From Ophioderma brevispina (Eukaryota > Echinodermata > Ophiuroidea > Amphilepidida > Ophiodermatidae): 64,000 bases of DNA. The notes under the pieces are model-generated. The model made no database searches. It was not told where the DNA came from and was given only the letters and a program-made list of their open reading frames with translations. The position numbers and the translations under genes were made by a program. Positions 11,150 to 23,702 of the stretch are shown here, piece by piece. Each line of letters starts with the position of its first letter. Within the stretch, counting starts at the first letter, position 1. The stretch spans positions 1-64,000 of the forward strand of contig JAMKCH010044303.1 in the NCBI GenBank assembly GCA_023653785.1, read 5' to 3'.

Positions 11150-11420
11150 GGGGGGACTTTTGTGAAGGACAGTTAATGCAGATCGATTGCGTCTGTAGGA
11201 GTGGCTCTATTTTTTTCAGGAGGGATGTGCGGCCCGATTCCGAACTTGGGTGCCTGGGAACTTAATTTGTTGTCCCAAAGTAGGGTCTTAGGAACTGAAA
11301 TTTTGTGAAATTTGCCGGGATTGGGAGCCGAAATTTGGCTTAAAATTGGAGCTTTTGAGCAAACGTTTACCAAAAGGACTTCCCTTATGACCTAAATTGT
11401 AGGCCTACTTCAACCAGGGT
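11150..11420. repeat. Dispersed repeat, copy 1 (partners 28283-28575 and 29710-30000)
   Basis: CTTTTTTCAGG-AGGGAT-TGCGGCC, then CCGAA-TTGGG, AACTGAAATTTTG, GAAATTTGC and TTGGGAGC-GAAA recur in the same order in the duplicated block at 28-30 kb. It is non-coding. Confidence 0.75.
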
Positions 11421-12060
11421 TTCGGGACACAGTAACTATAAAATATGATCTGAAATTTTTACAAATTATAGGACATTCTGCCAACAAAATAGGTAATATA
11501 GTATACAGTATACTCTAAAGTTAATTTAAATAACAGTTCTTGGGAAATGTTTGTTATTCGTGAGTTATTAAAGAGCTTGGGATAGGTCGGGTAAAAAAAG
11601 CACGGATGACCACACCAACTAGCAACCAGGGCCTAGCAAACTGCTTATACTTTAGACCATCTTGTAAATAGGCCTATAAATTATACTTTTACGGTATGAA
11701 GCTGCGTATAATACTGTCAAATTTACAAGTACAAGATAAATGACGGAAGTAGCACTTCTATAAGTTTACATTCTTAACCAATCAAATGGATAAGGATTTA
11801 CACACAGTAGTGGATGGGGGGGGGGGGTGCTCCGGAGCGCCTACATCTCAGAAACTGCATTCCCATTGGAATAATTTCGCACAAACAACTCTGCAAGTTT
11901 ACTATTATGATAAGAAAAAAAAACAATACAAAATATTGATCGGTTTAGAAATTAGGGTTGTGGTGGGTGGGAGCGCAATTTGGACTGAAAAAAAAGTAGC
12001 CATTTTTGCGCTTCTCCACAGTGATGACACTATTACAGTTTTTAACAATGCTTTTATGGT
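11421..12060. other. Stretch with no recognised gene
   Basis: A 92-codon ORF at 11786-12064 has no recognisable motif, begins in a nine-G run and ends at the flank of the next MITE. I regard it as chance. Confidence 0.35.
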
Positions 12061-12381
12061 TTAAAGGCACCATCACTCAGTGATCCAAGAGTCATCAATA
12101 AATATCTTTTCCATTGAAAAATTGACAGAAATGAAAGAAAAAGAAAAAGGCAGGTTTCAAAGATACGAATCTCCAATTAATTACGTGTTGTTAAGTAAGT
12201 TCCGTGAGCGTGCGCGACAGATAATGACTTAAAAATATCAAATTTTGGCCTTATAACGTTGCCTTTCGGTCTTATCACTTGCAGGGTATGTTAGGACACA
12301 TGAACTTGTCACAGACAGGGACAATCAGATGTGATGATTTTTTTCGATTTCTGATTTAGAATCACTGATAGTTGCCTTTAA
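12061..12381. mobile_element. TTAA-flanked MITE (AGGCA..CAGTGAT family), copy 1
   Basis: TTAA at 12061-12064 and 12378-12381 flank inverted ends AGGCACCATCACTCAGTGAT and, reversed, AGGCAACTATCAGTGAT. The interior (CAAAGATACGAATCTCCA, then TGCAGGGTATGTTA, then GATGATTTTTTTCGATT) recurs in order at 19500-19720. It is 321 bp and non-coding. Confidence 0.75.
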
Positions 12382-13285
12382 GAATATACGCCAAGATTAT
12401 TAATATAACAATAAATTGGGTGAGGGTACTTTTTAGAATTTTTGTGGGGCCCCTTCCGGACACCATGATTTCCCCATTCGTTGTACATGGAAATGCATTA
12501 GAATCCCATCCAATCTTTATTTGGTCATCATAGAATACAGCCAAAACAATCTGGATAAATAATTATGTAAATAATGCAGTCGTACAGTGAAAATAATCGT
12601 TGTAAAAAAACAATATAAAGTAAAATGATTGAGTTAAATTAATACATATGAATCACATGGATCAAATTATATTCATTTTATATAATTTTTATTATTCCAG
12701 GTTTAAAAAAAAACAGGAAATCGATTTTGACACATGTGAGTGGCTTAAATATTAAGACGTATTAAAAATATTAAAATTAACTATAATTAAAAAACAATTA
12801 GAATCGGCTATATTACCAAAATATACACACGGTAAAGTATTCAATCTCAACATTCATTGACACACACAAACAGACACATACAACACCAAATACCTAAATT
12901 CGCCACACACGTATACCAAGTACGCGCAAACGCCCAAGTAATAGTGCAAAGTCCCGAAACGCCACCCCCCCCTCGATTTCTTATGTGCATCTAATTCCTA
13001 TAAAAATTGCGGTACCACGCGAGAGCTTAGAGTTACTCATTGCTATTGGCATCAAATTGATTACCAACATTCGCAATATGAATCATACATGACGTCATAA
13101 GTGAGGAAAGTATGAAAATAGGGTTGGGAAATTGCTATTTCGCAATTTTACTGACTCAAAAACAATGTTTTTAGTGAAATTAAAAGGCCCATAGCTCAAA
13201 ATGATCGTTATAGCGTACTTCTCAGATTACAATTTTCAATTTAAACGACATGGTCATCCAAAGACCTAAAAATAAGCTAAGTCAT
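12382..13285. other. Non-coding stretch with a shared repeat segment
   Basis: The segment 13085-13165 (ATGACGTCATAAGT, then GGGAAATTGCTATTT and TTTTACTG) has a counterpart at 57850-57970. The rest is AT-rich with a C-run at 12962-12970. Confidence 0.4.
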
Positions 13286-13960
13286 GTTTAAGACCGTTTG
13301 TTATTTCCAAGGACTTCATTCGTGTTCCACCCATGTCAATGAACTAATTAGGAAAGGTAAATAGACTTATTGGTTACATCAAATCAATAAACAATAATCA
13401 GGATGCTACAATGGTGTTCTATATGGTTAAATCTTTGGAAGTCACTTGCCCTTCCATCTCTTAATTATGCGTGCTCCGTTCCGTTACAGTACAAAGCGAG
13501 TATAAGAGGCTTGAAAACGTCCGCTTCAAATGCTAGGACTGTACTTCAAAGAGTCGCGCAATACACCGACAGCAGCACTACTTGGCGATCTAGGTTGGAC
13601 CACCATTGAATGTACGATAGGCAGTCAAAGATGAAGTACTTGCAACACTTATTGACTGGATTTAAGGAGGCCAAATTATTATTTGACGCTATAGAACCAT
13701 CATAGTAAAAAATGTTCCTGAAATACAATGGCTTGAATGCATAATTCATTCTCTTGAAAAAAGGTGGTTTATGTCTTCTCTGTTGATAGGCCTGCAAATC
13801 CTGGTTGGTTCAATACCTTTAGCATATTTATCGTATCAGTATGTATTGACTGGTATAACACAGCATGTACCAAATTTCCTTAAGTATTATGGTTGTTTTA
13901 AAAAGCCAGCCCAATTCTTGAGACGTACCTACTTGATGGTCTTGATTTTTATGGTCAAGC
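13286..13960 (+). pseudogene. LINE reverse transcriptase fragment, C-terminal part
   Basis: Across three frames the plus strand reads HVNELIRKGK, LIGYIKSINNNQDATM, VKSL then LPSLNYACSV, and after shifts RTVLQRVAQYT and NTPTAALLGDLGWTTIE. This order (thumb with a PSLNYACSVW-type motif, then a TPNAALLGDLGWxPI motif) is that of LINE reverse transcriptases downstream of the catalytic site. The catalytic palm is missing, so it is a truncated, frameshifted relic. It is not the same family as the minus-strand LINE at 7-10 kb. Confidence 0.7.
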
Positions 13961-14837
13961 TTAAAAAGTTAACGGCCCGTTCTAACACTCCTCCCTCCAA
14001 TGGCAGAAACGAGGGCATGGAGCCTAATGAAATGGGTTGTATGTGACTTATTAGTACACTCAACTATGAAATATATTAGGTACACCATGGACAAAATTGT
14101 ACAGAGGTTTTTCTTGCGTAACTAGCAGTAAAAGACATCCCAAACAAACATATCAAAAAGGTAGTTAGAAACCAAGGGAAGCCTGGCAAGACATGCTAAT
14201 TGCATTTAGCTTACGTGATGTATAAGCCCATATTTCGACAAACGGTAATATATCATAAATGCAATGTTTAGGGAGATTCGCCCTGTTCTGATAGTATTTG
14301 AATCATTTTGCTGCATGGCTTATGTCTTCAAGTTGTGTAGCCACGGACAATGACCCTATATAAAAGTGGAAAGTGATAATGTTATTTTGATCCTGGAAAT
14401 TAGTTTTGATTCAATTATATTCAATTCGCCAGAATTAGTATTTTGATCCAATTCAAATTCAATTCTCCGTCAAAATTGATAATTTGATTACGAATAAATT
14501 ACAGTGCATCAAAATAGCACCTAAAATAATTTGATCAATCCTCGGCAAATATATGATTGTTCAATCAAATTCAGATCATCCAATGCAGACCAGAAGCGGT
14601 ATTTAATCACCCGCGTCTGGTACCAAACAGTATCCAGTTAACATAGCTAAATAGTATTCAAAAGATCACATCTATTTCTAATGTTCCACCGTTCTTAAAC
14701 ACCGTGATGCCAAGATGTGGTTTCAAATGCCAACCTCTTTTTCACTTGATTTCAGATAAATGTGGGAAATGTCTAAAACCTATGGAAAATTGAGTACGGT
14801 AACATCTGTTATCTGAACTATACAATCAATCACTCAC

Positions 14838-15211
14838 TTAAAGTGACAGGAGGAGATTTTTTAGGATATGAATTTCTCTCAAATTTCACTGGATCGGTTG
14901 TAGACCACCTACCGAGACGTTTCGAAAGTTTATTGGACAAGCAGGTGCAAAAGAAAACCGCAAACCTTGTTTTGAACTTGCCTGCTATCGTAATCGTTCC
15001 CCATAGAAAACCATGCTTTGACTTTCTGTCGTGCACGACAGACAGAAACTAACTTAAATCATCATCTGTGGCCATAAAGATGCGTATCGGCTTATTCCCT
15101 TCTCAGGTGTGATCTAATTGTACATTGGTAAGCATCAAAATATGTACAATCCGGGGTTGGTTCGAGAAAATGGGGGTGCTTCTTCCTGGAAATCTCCTCA
15201 TGTCTCTTTAA
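14838..15211. mobile_element. TTAA-flanked MITE (AGTGACAGGAGGAGATTT family), copy A
   Basis: TTAA at 14838-14841 and 15208-15211 flank ends AGTGACAGGAGGAGATTTTT and, inverted, AGAGACATGAGGAGATTTCC. A second copy lies in opposite orientation at 40536-40882. The shared interior gives similar ORFs in both copies (both contain KHGFLWG), but nothing suggests a real protein. It is 374 bp. Confidence 0.85.
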
Positions 15212-16701
15212 TTCATGGATGAAATTACTTATATTCCCAAATTACTTGATGACAAAACTTTACTAAATACACCATATAAGATATATCATGCTTTTGAAAC
15301 ACTTCTTATTTAATAGACTTTGGTAATAGCATGCAAGTCATGCTTTATGGAGTAAAACACAGCAAGCATAACAGAGAATTGGAGACTAGTATTTAAGTTA
15401 AAAGCCAAAACCCCATGGTTATCTAGATTGCCCATGCCACATTTTGCATCCATGCCCACATTGACCTTATTGATTTTTGGCCATTTTCGACCCCAAAATA
15501 ATTTTGCATTAGATTCCCCCCTAAAATAGGTTTAATTGACATAAACGTATCAAGACAGATGTTAGAATTTAAATAAAGGTGGGGGACCAATTAACAGCCT
15601 TGTCCCAGCTGCCAATCTGAAATTTTGGTAGATATTAGAAGCAAGCTTACAATAACCCCAGTAAAATTTTAGGCCTGAGAAATGATTTATTTAGGCGATG
15701 GTATAAGAACAAAGAGGTCCCAAAATGTGGTCAACCGCTGTGATTCATATGCTTGCTCTTTAATAAACATATACCTCTTAACTAATTTAGTTAAAAATTA
15801 GTAACATCCCTCTATTTGAAGTACAAAGCATGATAGAAAAAGAAATGGACCATCTGACTTTAACAAATAAATTATGACAACTTTCTGTGATGTGACTTGC
15901 CGATTCCTATGACTTCATGACCATCACAGGCCTATAAATAAAAACATTTTGGGCCAAAATTATTATTTTGCATCATTTTACTCGATTGCATATAAGAAAA
16001 CAATTCGTATTACATTTGATGTTTCTATTGGTGTACAATAGTACTTTCTTATAAAGTTAAGCTTTTCAGTATAGTTGTGGAATTCTCAATGGCAGTTACC
16101 ACAGTAACTGCAATTTTTACCACAATCTTAAGCCAATTCTAGTCATTTGGGATTCGTTTGTAAATTGCTCTGTAATGCCCAACTGAAAATTCTCTATAGC
16201 ATCATTGTCAACAGATTGTATACAAACCAAGTGATCCAAAATGATGGAAAATCTTGCAATTGGCTAAAAAAGGAACGACAAAAAACACACCTAACCATTG
16301 TTTTTCAGAGGCATACGTAGGCTCACAAAGTTATGACCTTTTTAATCCTAACGATTAAGTCTTGGAGAAATCAGTTCTACATGCATTTTTTATGTCATTT
16401 TTTCATAAAAAAACATGTATAAATTAAAAAAACTAAAAAATCTTAAAAAAAAACAAAAGCCCTTTTCATTTAATATCAATAATGTTCAATATTTGAGTTG
16501 CCAGTGTATTCAAATCCAAAGTGTGGATGAAACAGAGTGTGAATGTCTCTTGTAACCATGGCGAAGTTGCAAATTAATCAGTACAATAGTGTAAGAATTG
16601 TTTGTAAAATTGGATACCGGGGTAATTTTCATATGACTTGACTCTTAATGGAGTAAAGTTCTGAGTATGAGCTTCTTGGTTACAACACAGGGCATATGCG
16701 A
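15212..16701. other. Non-coding AT-rich stretch
   Basis: No exon or element was recognised. There is an A-rich patch at 16405-16455. Confidence 0.4.
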
Positions 16702-16930
16702 AGTGGCGTAACAGGCGGGGGGGGGGGGGGGTGGCAGGGGGGGGCAGGTGCCCCCTGACGACTTTGGCGGGAAAAAAATCATTTGCAAAAAAATTATGCT
16801 TAAATCAGCCGTTTTACCCTCTGACCGGGAAAAAATTGCCTTGTGACCCTGTCGGATGGAGAGGAAAAATTCCCAAGGACTGGGGGAAATTGTTCACCCT
16901 GCAGAGCGGGGCAGGGCCCGTACGCCACTG
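16702..16930. mobile_element. CAGTGGCGTA-type MITE, copy 2
   Basis: Ends AGTGGCGTA and TACGCCACTG are inverted repeats. The interior carries CAGGTGCCCCCTGACGAC, CTCTGACCGG and a long G-run, and it matches 21875-22079 throughout. These termini resemble those of hAT-type non-autonomous elements, but no clear 8-bp duplication is visible for this copy. The overlapping 79-codon ORF is a by-product. Confidence 0.75.
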
Positions 16931-17439
16931 GTCGAATATGGCGAAACTGTCATCCAAGCTTTCACGGTAGGCAGTGCCATAGAGGGTGGATATGAAACCA
17001 TGTAATAATTAATAGTAACTGACTTACATTATTGTACCCGGATCAAAATTACTCGCGAGTTTAATACCGGTGCAAAAAAGACATGGTCTCCTAATCCAAA
17101 CTGATTCTTTTAATGTTGTTGATATTCAAATTAAATCAATCCTTGTCAATTGTGAATAACATTCAATTCAAATTCACACTAGCATCTAATGGAGTCAAAA
17201 TTACAACTCACCAAAAAGTAAGTTTGATCCAATTGATTCAAATGCATCGAAATAACCTAAAAGCGATGCGTCATTATTCAAGATGGCCGCAGTTTTCCCG
17301 CCAAAATAATTTTGACTTTCTGATGATTTGTCAGACTGACAAATGCGGGGATGGGGGAGGGAGATATTTAGTGAGCAAATTATTATCAGATATTTGATTT
17401 CAAACAATTATTGGGTCAACTAAGGTCGGGGTTCCACTC

Positions 17440-17935
17440 CTAGGCGAAGGAGTAGTGATGGGTATGAGTGCCTGAGGCACAAGGTGAGAAAATAGGATCC
17501 TGTTCGGGATTGTGCTTCTCTTCAACCCAACCTGGATATCACGCATCACAGGGCTCCTTTCTAAGTTGGCCTTAAGATAAAAATGTAACCAAAAAATACG
17601 GGCCTTCGGTCACAAGTGATGAATAAAGGATGGGGCCATCCGTACAGGCCCGTACGCGGCGGGTGGGGGGGACCCCCCAAAGTTCCACAAAGAGGGTAAA
17701 AAGTCTCGTTTTGTGGATTTTTTTGATTAAAAAAAGGTGCCAAATGTAGAGAATTTTTGAAGATAAAAAGTCCACTTTTTGGTGATTTTAAATGTTCAAA
17801 AAGTCCCAAAAGCACCATTTTGGAGAGGGGGTTAGACTGGAACTTTTGCATAAAAAAAGGTCCACTTTAGAAAAAAGGTCCACTTTTTCGAAGTCCCGCA
17901 CGCCATCACCCCAATAAATTCCTGCGTGCCGCCCT
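17440..17935. repeat. Probable dispersed repeat with GGTCCACTTT motifs
   Basis: It holds a GGGGGGGACCCCCC hairpin, then several AAAAGTCCACTTTT-like units and a CGCACGCCATCACC end. Overlapping minus-strand ORFs in two frames show no protein motif. Confidence 0.35.
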
Positions 17936-19480
17936 GATTCCAGTATGAAGCTTTAGAGTTCAAATTGCCATTTGCATTGAAATTATGAAAATTGCTGCCA
18001 TGAAAGTATTAAAATTGTTAATATAATTTTTTTTTTTTTTTTTTAATAAATTAAAATTGGGGGGGGTGTTCAAATAGTCTTAAAAAAAAGAGTGGATAAT
18101 TATGCAAAATGCTTGTGATAAAAGTGGTATGCAGGAAATAGGAAATGGGGTCAATGGTATGTGAAAATTAAAACGGGGTCACATTCCTGGGTACTAGGTA
18201 GGGACGGCCAGCAGTAAAAAGGCGGTCAAAGGCATTCTAGAACGTCACAATAGTCAGGCTCTCCCAGACCCTTGACTGCGGAGCTCTAACAGGGAGGTGA
18301 TATGATGCTGCACAAGATTACTGCCAAAGCAACATGAGAATGGGCAGATAAGTCAGCGACATCTAGAAATGCCAAAAAGGCGGAATGAAATAACATGACC
18401 GTCAATGAGAAGAGAATCATCAAACCTATCTGCACTACACACTGGGTAACCAAACTAAAACGGTTAGACCCCAAGTACCTCGGGTCCTAGACTCAAGAGT
18501 TTTAAAGGGCCGTGGCCTGATGATCGCTAATAGGATCGTCCCCATTACTCCAAGATTGGACCAGAAGGGTCAACATTTTGGTATTTGAAGAAAAGCTACT
18601 AGTTTGTCTCATTTACCATGTGAATCTTGGGCTTAAAGGATATTTGGTTTGGAATGTTGATGAGCCAAAAAAAATGGTCGACCGATATTATTTACACATA
18701 GAGATAGAGGGATAAGAAAATCATGTTTTGAGCTCTGCACATGAAAACGGGTTGAAAATCAGCGCAAAAATTCTACCAGATGGGTTTAAAGGTGAAGACC
18801 ATTCTATCAAGATGAAACTTGATTTACTTAATCGGGTCAGTCCATTTCTATTATTGTATTGAATAACCAAAATATAGGCAAAAATTGCACTTCGGGTTTT
18901 ATGCAAATTAGCATGTCTTGTCATGCTTCCTTGTTTCTACCTTTTGATTGTTGTTCGGGAAGTGTTTGTACAACAAGTTACAGCAAGAAACCTTTCTGTA
19001 GCAGTTTTGTCCTGGTATACGTAGATGCGTGACTATATGTAAAGATGGTATGAAGACGGTCAAAAGCAGTTCATGCTTTGTCAAAATGCATGTTCTCGAT
19101 GTGATAAGAACCAAAGAGCTAGCTATACTCCACAGAAGATTAAATCGATGCGGTCTCGATTCTTTTGGACGTATTTAACTGGTCTAACATCTCGACATTA
19201 ATCTACCTGTTTTTAGGCAGTGGTGGACTGCAGTTGAAAAATCTTGCCAGGTTTCCGAGAATCTTGGCTAATTTAGTCCATATATTTGAGACTACTGCAA
19301 GTTATTGCAAAAAAAACATGATATCAGGTCAGAAAGTGCGCAAATTGAGTCACATTAATACGACACTATTCAGTGATTGAAAAATATTTAAAATTTGCAG
19401 GGAATAAGCTTCAAAGTGAAGGATAACCCTATAGAATTCTCATAATAGTAACTTTTACAAGCTGTTAGAGAATTATAACG
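17936..19480. other. Stretch with no recognised gene
   Basis: It contains a 20-T run at 18027-18046 followed by a short G-run, but no supported exon or RNA gene. Confidence 0.35.
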
Positions 19481-19735
19481 GGTAAAAGGAGAAAACGGCA
19501 GTGTTCCAAAGATACGATTCTCCATTATCCGGTTGTAGTTAAGTGTACGTCCGGAGTAATGACTAAAATTCTCTGATTGGGCCTTATTGGGTTGCTTCTG
19601 GTCTTAGCCTGCAGGGTAGTTGTTAAAGATACCTGTAGTTACGTTACATGCTCAAAATCTGATTTGATGATTTTTCGTATTTGCTTGATTTAGCAAATCA
19701 CTGATAGGGATCTTTTAGAGTGTGCCTTCACTGGT
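19481..19735. repeat. Degenerate copy 2 of the 12061-12381 MITE
   Basis: CAAAGATACGATTCTCCA, GGTCTTA-CCTGCAGGGTA, GATGATTTTT and AATCACTGATAG occur in the same order and orientation as in copy 1. The TTAA ends are no longer clear. Confidence 0.6.
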
Positions 19736-19739
19736 TATT

Positions 19740-20064
19740 GCTGGTATAGGACTTTTTTAGTCTCATGTATTCTGTTAACGTTGGACGCACTATATTGGTA
19801 GTATTGCTTTACTTGATCAACGGCGTGGTCGCATACACAGTTTCGTGTTCCCACGCATTTCACCTCAGCTCAAGCAGATGTGCTCTTAGTGGTTAAAATG
19901 CATGTACATAATGGTTTTGTATGCGCCCACACTATTCGTGTTACTTGTTACTGTTTTGTGGTGTTTCTTTGTAAGGAAGCACCGCCGACGAAGTGTGTGC
20001 CGCGTGTTGGTAAAAGCGAGTGTCCAATTAAATAAAATAAATAAATAAATAAATTAATAAACTT
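19740..20064. repeat. Possible retroelement 3' end with (AAAT)n tail
   Basis: About 280 bp of more balanced composition ends in AAATAAAATAAATAAATAAA (20031-20058), a tail form often left by non-LTR elements on the plus strand. No coding motif is seen upstream, so the assignment rests on the tail alone. Confidence 0.3.
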
Positions 20065-21874
20065 AAAAGATATCAAATTGGGCGAATTTTTTTCTCATTA
20101 CCACATTTTGTCTTGGTTAAAAACGACTTGTCCACAAGCACACGCAAATTATTTATTTTTTTTTCTATAGTTAGCCGTAGGCTTAAACATTGTCAATTAG
20201 ATGGACAATAAACACTAGCAGTGGAAGCAACCTTTTGAGGGCTTTTAAGTGCCCATATAAATTGTAGATGAAAAGGATTTAATTGCATTTCACCATAATC
20301 CACAACACAGTAGATAAGTATCAGATTGCGTGTCGAGCACGTAATGTCACCATGTGTTAACAATCTGTTATTTGCATAGCTTGACAGCACCCAATGTATA
20401 TGGGAGATTATTGATAACACGATTTGCTTACACGTGGTCCACAAGATGAGGGTGCTAATCTTCTAGATTAGATCATGCGATGGATTTCACCGTATCCCAT
20501 AGCGCAGTAGATGAAGTATTTTAAGACGCATCATGTACAGAGAATGAAGTTACAAAGCTTTAAAACTGTACCAGCGTAATGGACAATTTGACAAAGGTAT
20601 ATGGATAGTACTCGCTTTTCGGCAAGTGGACAGCTCCGAAAACGAGCTATGAAGTAAGATGTGCGATTTTTCCCTATTTAGGTTATTACGGGTGGTCGAA
20701 AGGGCGTACAAGCCCAAGCAAAGATGTATCTTCAAAATACATCAATACGTTTCTCATCACAAATATGCCCTATCTTCCTTTATTATAAACAGGTTTATAA
20801 ATAATTATAGTATACAACAGTAGAATAAGTCAAAACCTAAAAGTATGCCTAGATGGCTTCAGCCATTCACTAATTAAAAATACACCCCTGCACCAAGTAA
20901 GGAAGCCGAGACAGAACATCTAGCCACTTGAGGTTGAAACGAATATTGCGAAATAGAAACAATCGGAGCTCAAACAAAAGCTACGCAGATTTGTGATATT
21001 CCTTCTTCAAAACATTCTCTGCTAAAGATCTCTCGCAAATCACTGTATCAAGAGTTCAGAGGTTTTTCCATTTTTCTCATGATTGCCGATATATTGCATA
21101 TTAATTCAAATCATATACCTTCTCCTTCTACATCCCGTTTCTATCACCACTACAAAGTCCTGGCAATTTACGTGGTCTAGCCTAAACAAATAAGTAAAGT
21201 AAACAAAATGCTACACTATATAAGACAACTCGATACGACGACGAAAGCAATATGTAGGGCGGTGCCCACATAACAATTCAAAGGGGAACAAAGGGAAATA
21301 CCAAAAATCTGGTCATTACAACTTTAGATTACAACGATAAAAAACCAAACAACAATAGGGTATGTAAGTTTATCGAATAATATGCGTAACAGAAAAGAAC
21401 AACACACCAAGTACAGCAGGGCCCCCAAAACACAGAATACATGAACATTATGAACACCAAACTATAAATCGGCGAAACAGCTTACAATCGATGTCGTCAC
21501 AAAAAAAAATGTAATTACTTTGAGTTGTGATGCTATGAACCTAGATTTTCTAAATAGACCGATGAGTATTAAAGGAAAAATTTGACAGGTGGTAATAAAT
21601 TGCTTTAACATGATAAAAAAAACATAGCTTTCGTCCAGAAAAACACGAAATACAAGGAATTATGGGCAAATAGACATTTTCAGAAACCATTAAGAGACCA
21701 AAGGAGCTTGGAGCTGTGTGCCAGGTAAGAGGTCTCATGTGTATCCCAGGAGCCAATGCGAATCGCACTCTTACACCGCCGAATTTAAAGAGGCCGCGAT
21801 ACAACATGGATAACTGCTAAGGAGAAAATCATCTGGGCACCGATATCGTGGTTACAAAAGAAGTAATACAAGAC
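20065..21874. other. Stretch with no recognised gene
   Basis: Several short minus-strand frames occur, none with recognisable motifs or convincing splice sites. The segment 21440-21480 shares ACA-AATACATGAACA with 22985-22998. Confidence 0.35.
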
Positions 21875-22079
21875 CAGTGCCGTAAAAGGCGGGGGGCAGG
21901 GGGGCAGGTGCCCCCCTGACGACTTTGGCCGGGAAAAAAAAATTTGCAAAACCATTGTAATCAGCGTTTTTTAGCCCTCTGACCGGTAAAAATGGGCCTT
22001 TTGACCCCCGCGAGAGATATTAACATTTCCCCAGAATGGGAAATTTGCCCCCTCAGAGAGGTCGGCCGTTACGCCACTG
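21875..22079. mobile_element. CAGTGGCGTA-type MITE, copy 3
   Basis: Ends CAGTGCCGTA and TACGCCACTG are inverted. The interior matches copy 2 (CAGGTGCCCCCCTGACGACT, CTCTGACCGG, GCCCCCTCAGAG). Flanks TACAAGAC and TAAAGAC could be an 8-bp target duplication after a one-base loss. Confidence 0.75.
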
Positions 22080-22554
22080 TAAAGACTAACCCAATTATCC
22101 CCTGGGGAATATGATCTATATTTAAAGTCCTTAGCCGAAAACAGATCAAAACAACATAGAGAATAAAATAAGACAAAGGGACCATCGACAAATCACTAGA
22201 GACTCACATCTACTGCCCCCATCAGGCGCCCAAATGTGTGAGTCACGAACAAGGACACGTTGTATTTGAATGGGCCCGAGGGCGACACATAACGAAATGA
22301 TGATAAAGAGACGGATTGATTCATGGGATACACACGAAATCCTCTCTTGTGCAAGGTCTAAAACCTAAATGCTTTTGAAATGAGGCTGCGTGAGAGTCTT
22401 GGTTTTCTGAATAAAACCATGATAAAACCATGATAATACTGGACTGATTATATACACACCAATTATTTACACATAAAAGTAATTAAATTGACAAAATCAT
22501 AACATTTTAAAGTTAATAGCACACACTGGCACACACGTGTTTTATTTTTTTTTA

Positions 22555-22805
22555 TGTGCCAATGCTTCATTAAAGGTGTATGATCAAATTTTACTGATTT
22601 TACAAAGAATATGAAATAGCCAGAAACCATAAAAACACAAGATGCATATTTTAAAAGGATAGAAATGAGGAGGCATAATATAGGACACAAAGGCCCGTGG
22701 AGCAGCAAGGGTAATAATATTAGCCAATTGCCTAATGGAAGAATGTCGCATAACAGATTGAGACATTGAAATAAAATATGGATGAATAAGAAACTAGATG
22801 TGAAC
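22555..22805. repeat. Dispersed repeat, copy 2 (partner 10797-11040)
   Basis: It matches copy 1 over GGAGGCATAATATA, GGCCCGTGGAGCAGCAAGGG and CATAACAGATTGA, in the same orientation. The ORF at 22463-22807 (114 codons) lies over the repeat and I do not accept it as a gene. Confidence 0.7.
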
Positions 22806-23547
22806 ACTAATTAGAAACAATTTCTAAGGGAGAAGGGAGAGATACTATTAATCTGATGATACACCTTTAAATTACAAGTTCAAACCAACACCAGTATGTA
22901 TATGAAGAAAATCTAACAAACGGTAATAAATTTGCATACAGATTAATTAAAGTACAACATAGTATTCCGGCCACAAAAGCACAAAATACATGAACAACAT
23001 GGGCAAATAGACATATGTTAGTTGACAAAACAGCATGCATGCAAGTATCACAAAACAAAAGTGAAATTTTTTGTTTTTAGAAAAGATAGTATTAGTAAAA
23101 TTAGCATTACCTTGTTCATTAATGTTGTCAAACACATTAATTTACACATAAGAGTGGAGATTGGGACATAAGGCATACAGTATTTTGAATGAAATATTTT
23201 ATCATTGAACTGATTATGTTGACTATTAAAACTTTGTTTACTTTAATCTGTGTTTTGTTTCTTTTCAAGTTGGCAATCTTTTGTTCAGGTTCACGACAGC
23301 CCAAATAAAAAAAAAATTGGCATAAACTGCGCATGGCATAAACTGCGCGAAACAAAGTATCTCTGGATTGACAAAAGCAAATAAGATGAAATGAAAACCA
23401 TTGGACAGCCTGGTCTTTGTTCTTTAATAGAATGCCAAGTAAGAAAGACTTATTTTGAAATTTCGTATAACATTTTTTTGTGATTGTACCACTTTTTTGA
23501 GATTATCCCCATATAATAACATGCATGTTATTATTCTGTTTCACCAG

Positions 23548-23702
23548 ATGCTGATATAACAGGCTATACATTTCGTTCCTGTGCTGAACTCGCAGTAAAT
23601 GGTTGCACAACTGCCGGAGACTATACGATAGATCCTGATGGAAAAGGTGGCGTTGATCCATTTCAAGTTTGGTGCCCTTATTTAGCACTATATGATACTT
23701 AG
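23548..23702 (+). CDS. Exon of a secreted fibrinogen-like (FReD/CNTNAP-type) protein
   Basis: After the acceptor TTATTCTGTTTCACCAG (ending 23547) the phase-1 reading gives FRSCAELAVNGCTTAG, then DYTIDPDGKGGVDPFQVWC. This is the opening cysteine-bounded subdomain of fibrinogen-related and contactin-associated extracellular proteins (usual form SCAEIxxxGxxxSGxYTIDPDGxGxPFxVYCDM). Such proteins are secreted or cell-surface, working in adhesion or innate recognition. The incoming phase matches the signal-peptide exon at 3417-3520. In frame, the text continues only to a TAG at 23700-23702. A strong donor (ACAG|GTAGGT) follows at 23713/23714, but an exon to 23713 would be 166 nt, one more than a phase 1-1 exon. 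So either the protein stops here, a base is wrong, or the exon is decayed. The expected DM after the last cysteine is PY. Downstream exons were not found. Confidence 0.65.

Noticed and set aside
22463..22807. A hydrophobic 114-codon ORF resembling one at 10797-11027
   Set aside because: The similarity is explained by a dispersed DNA repeat; indels break the frame between copies.
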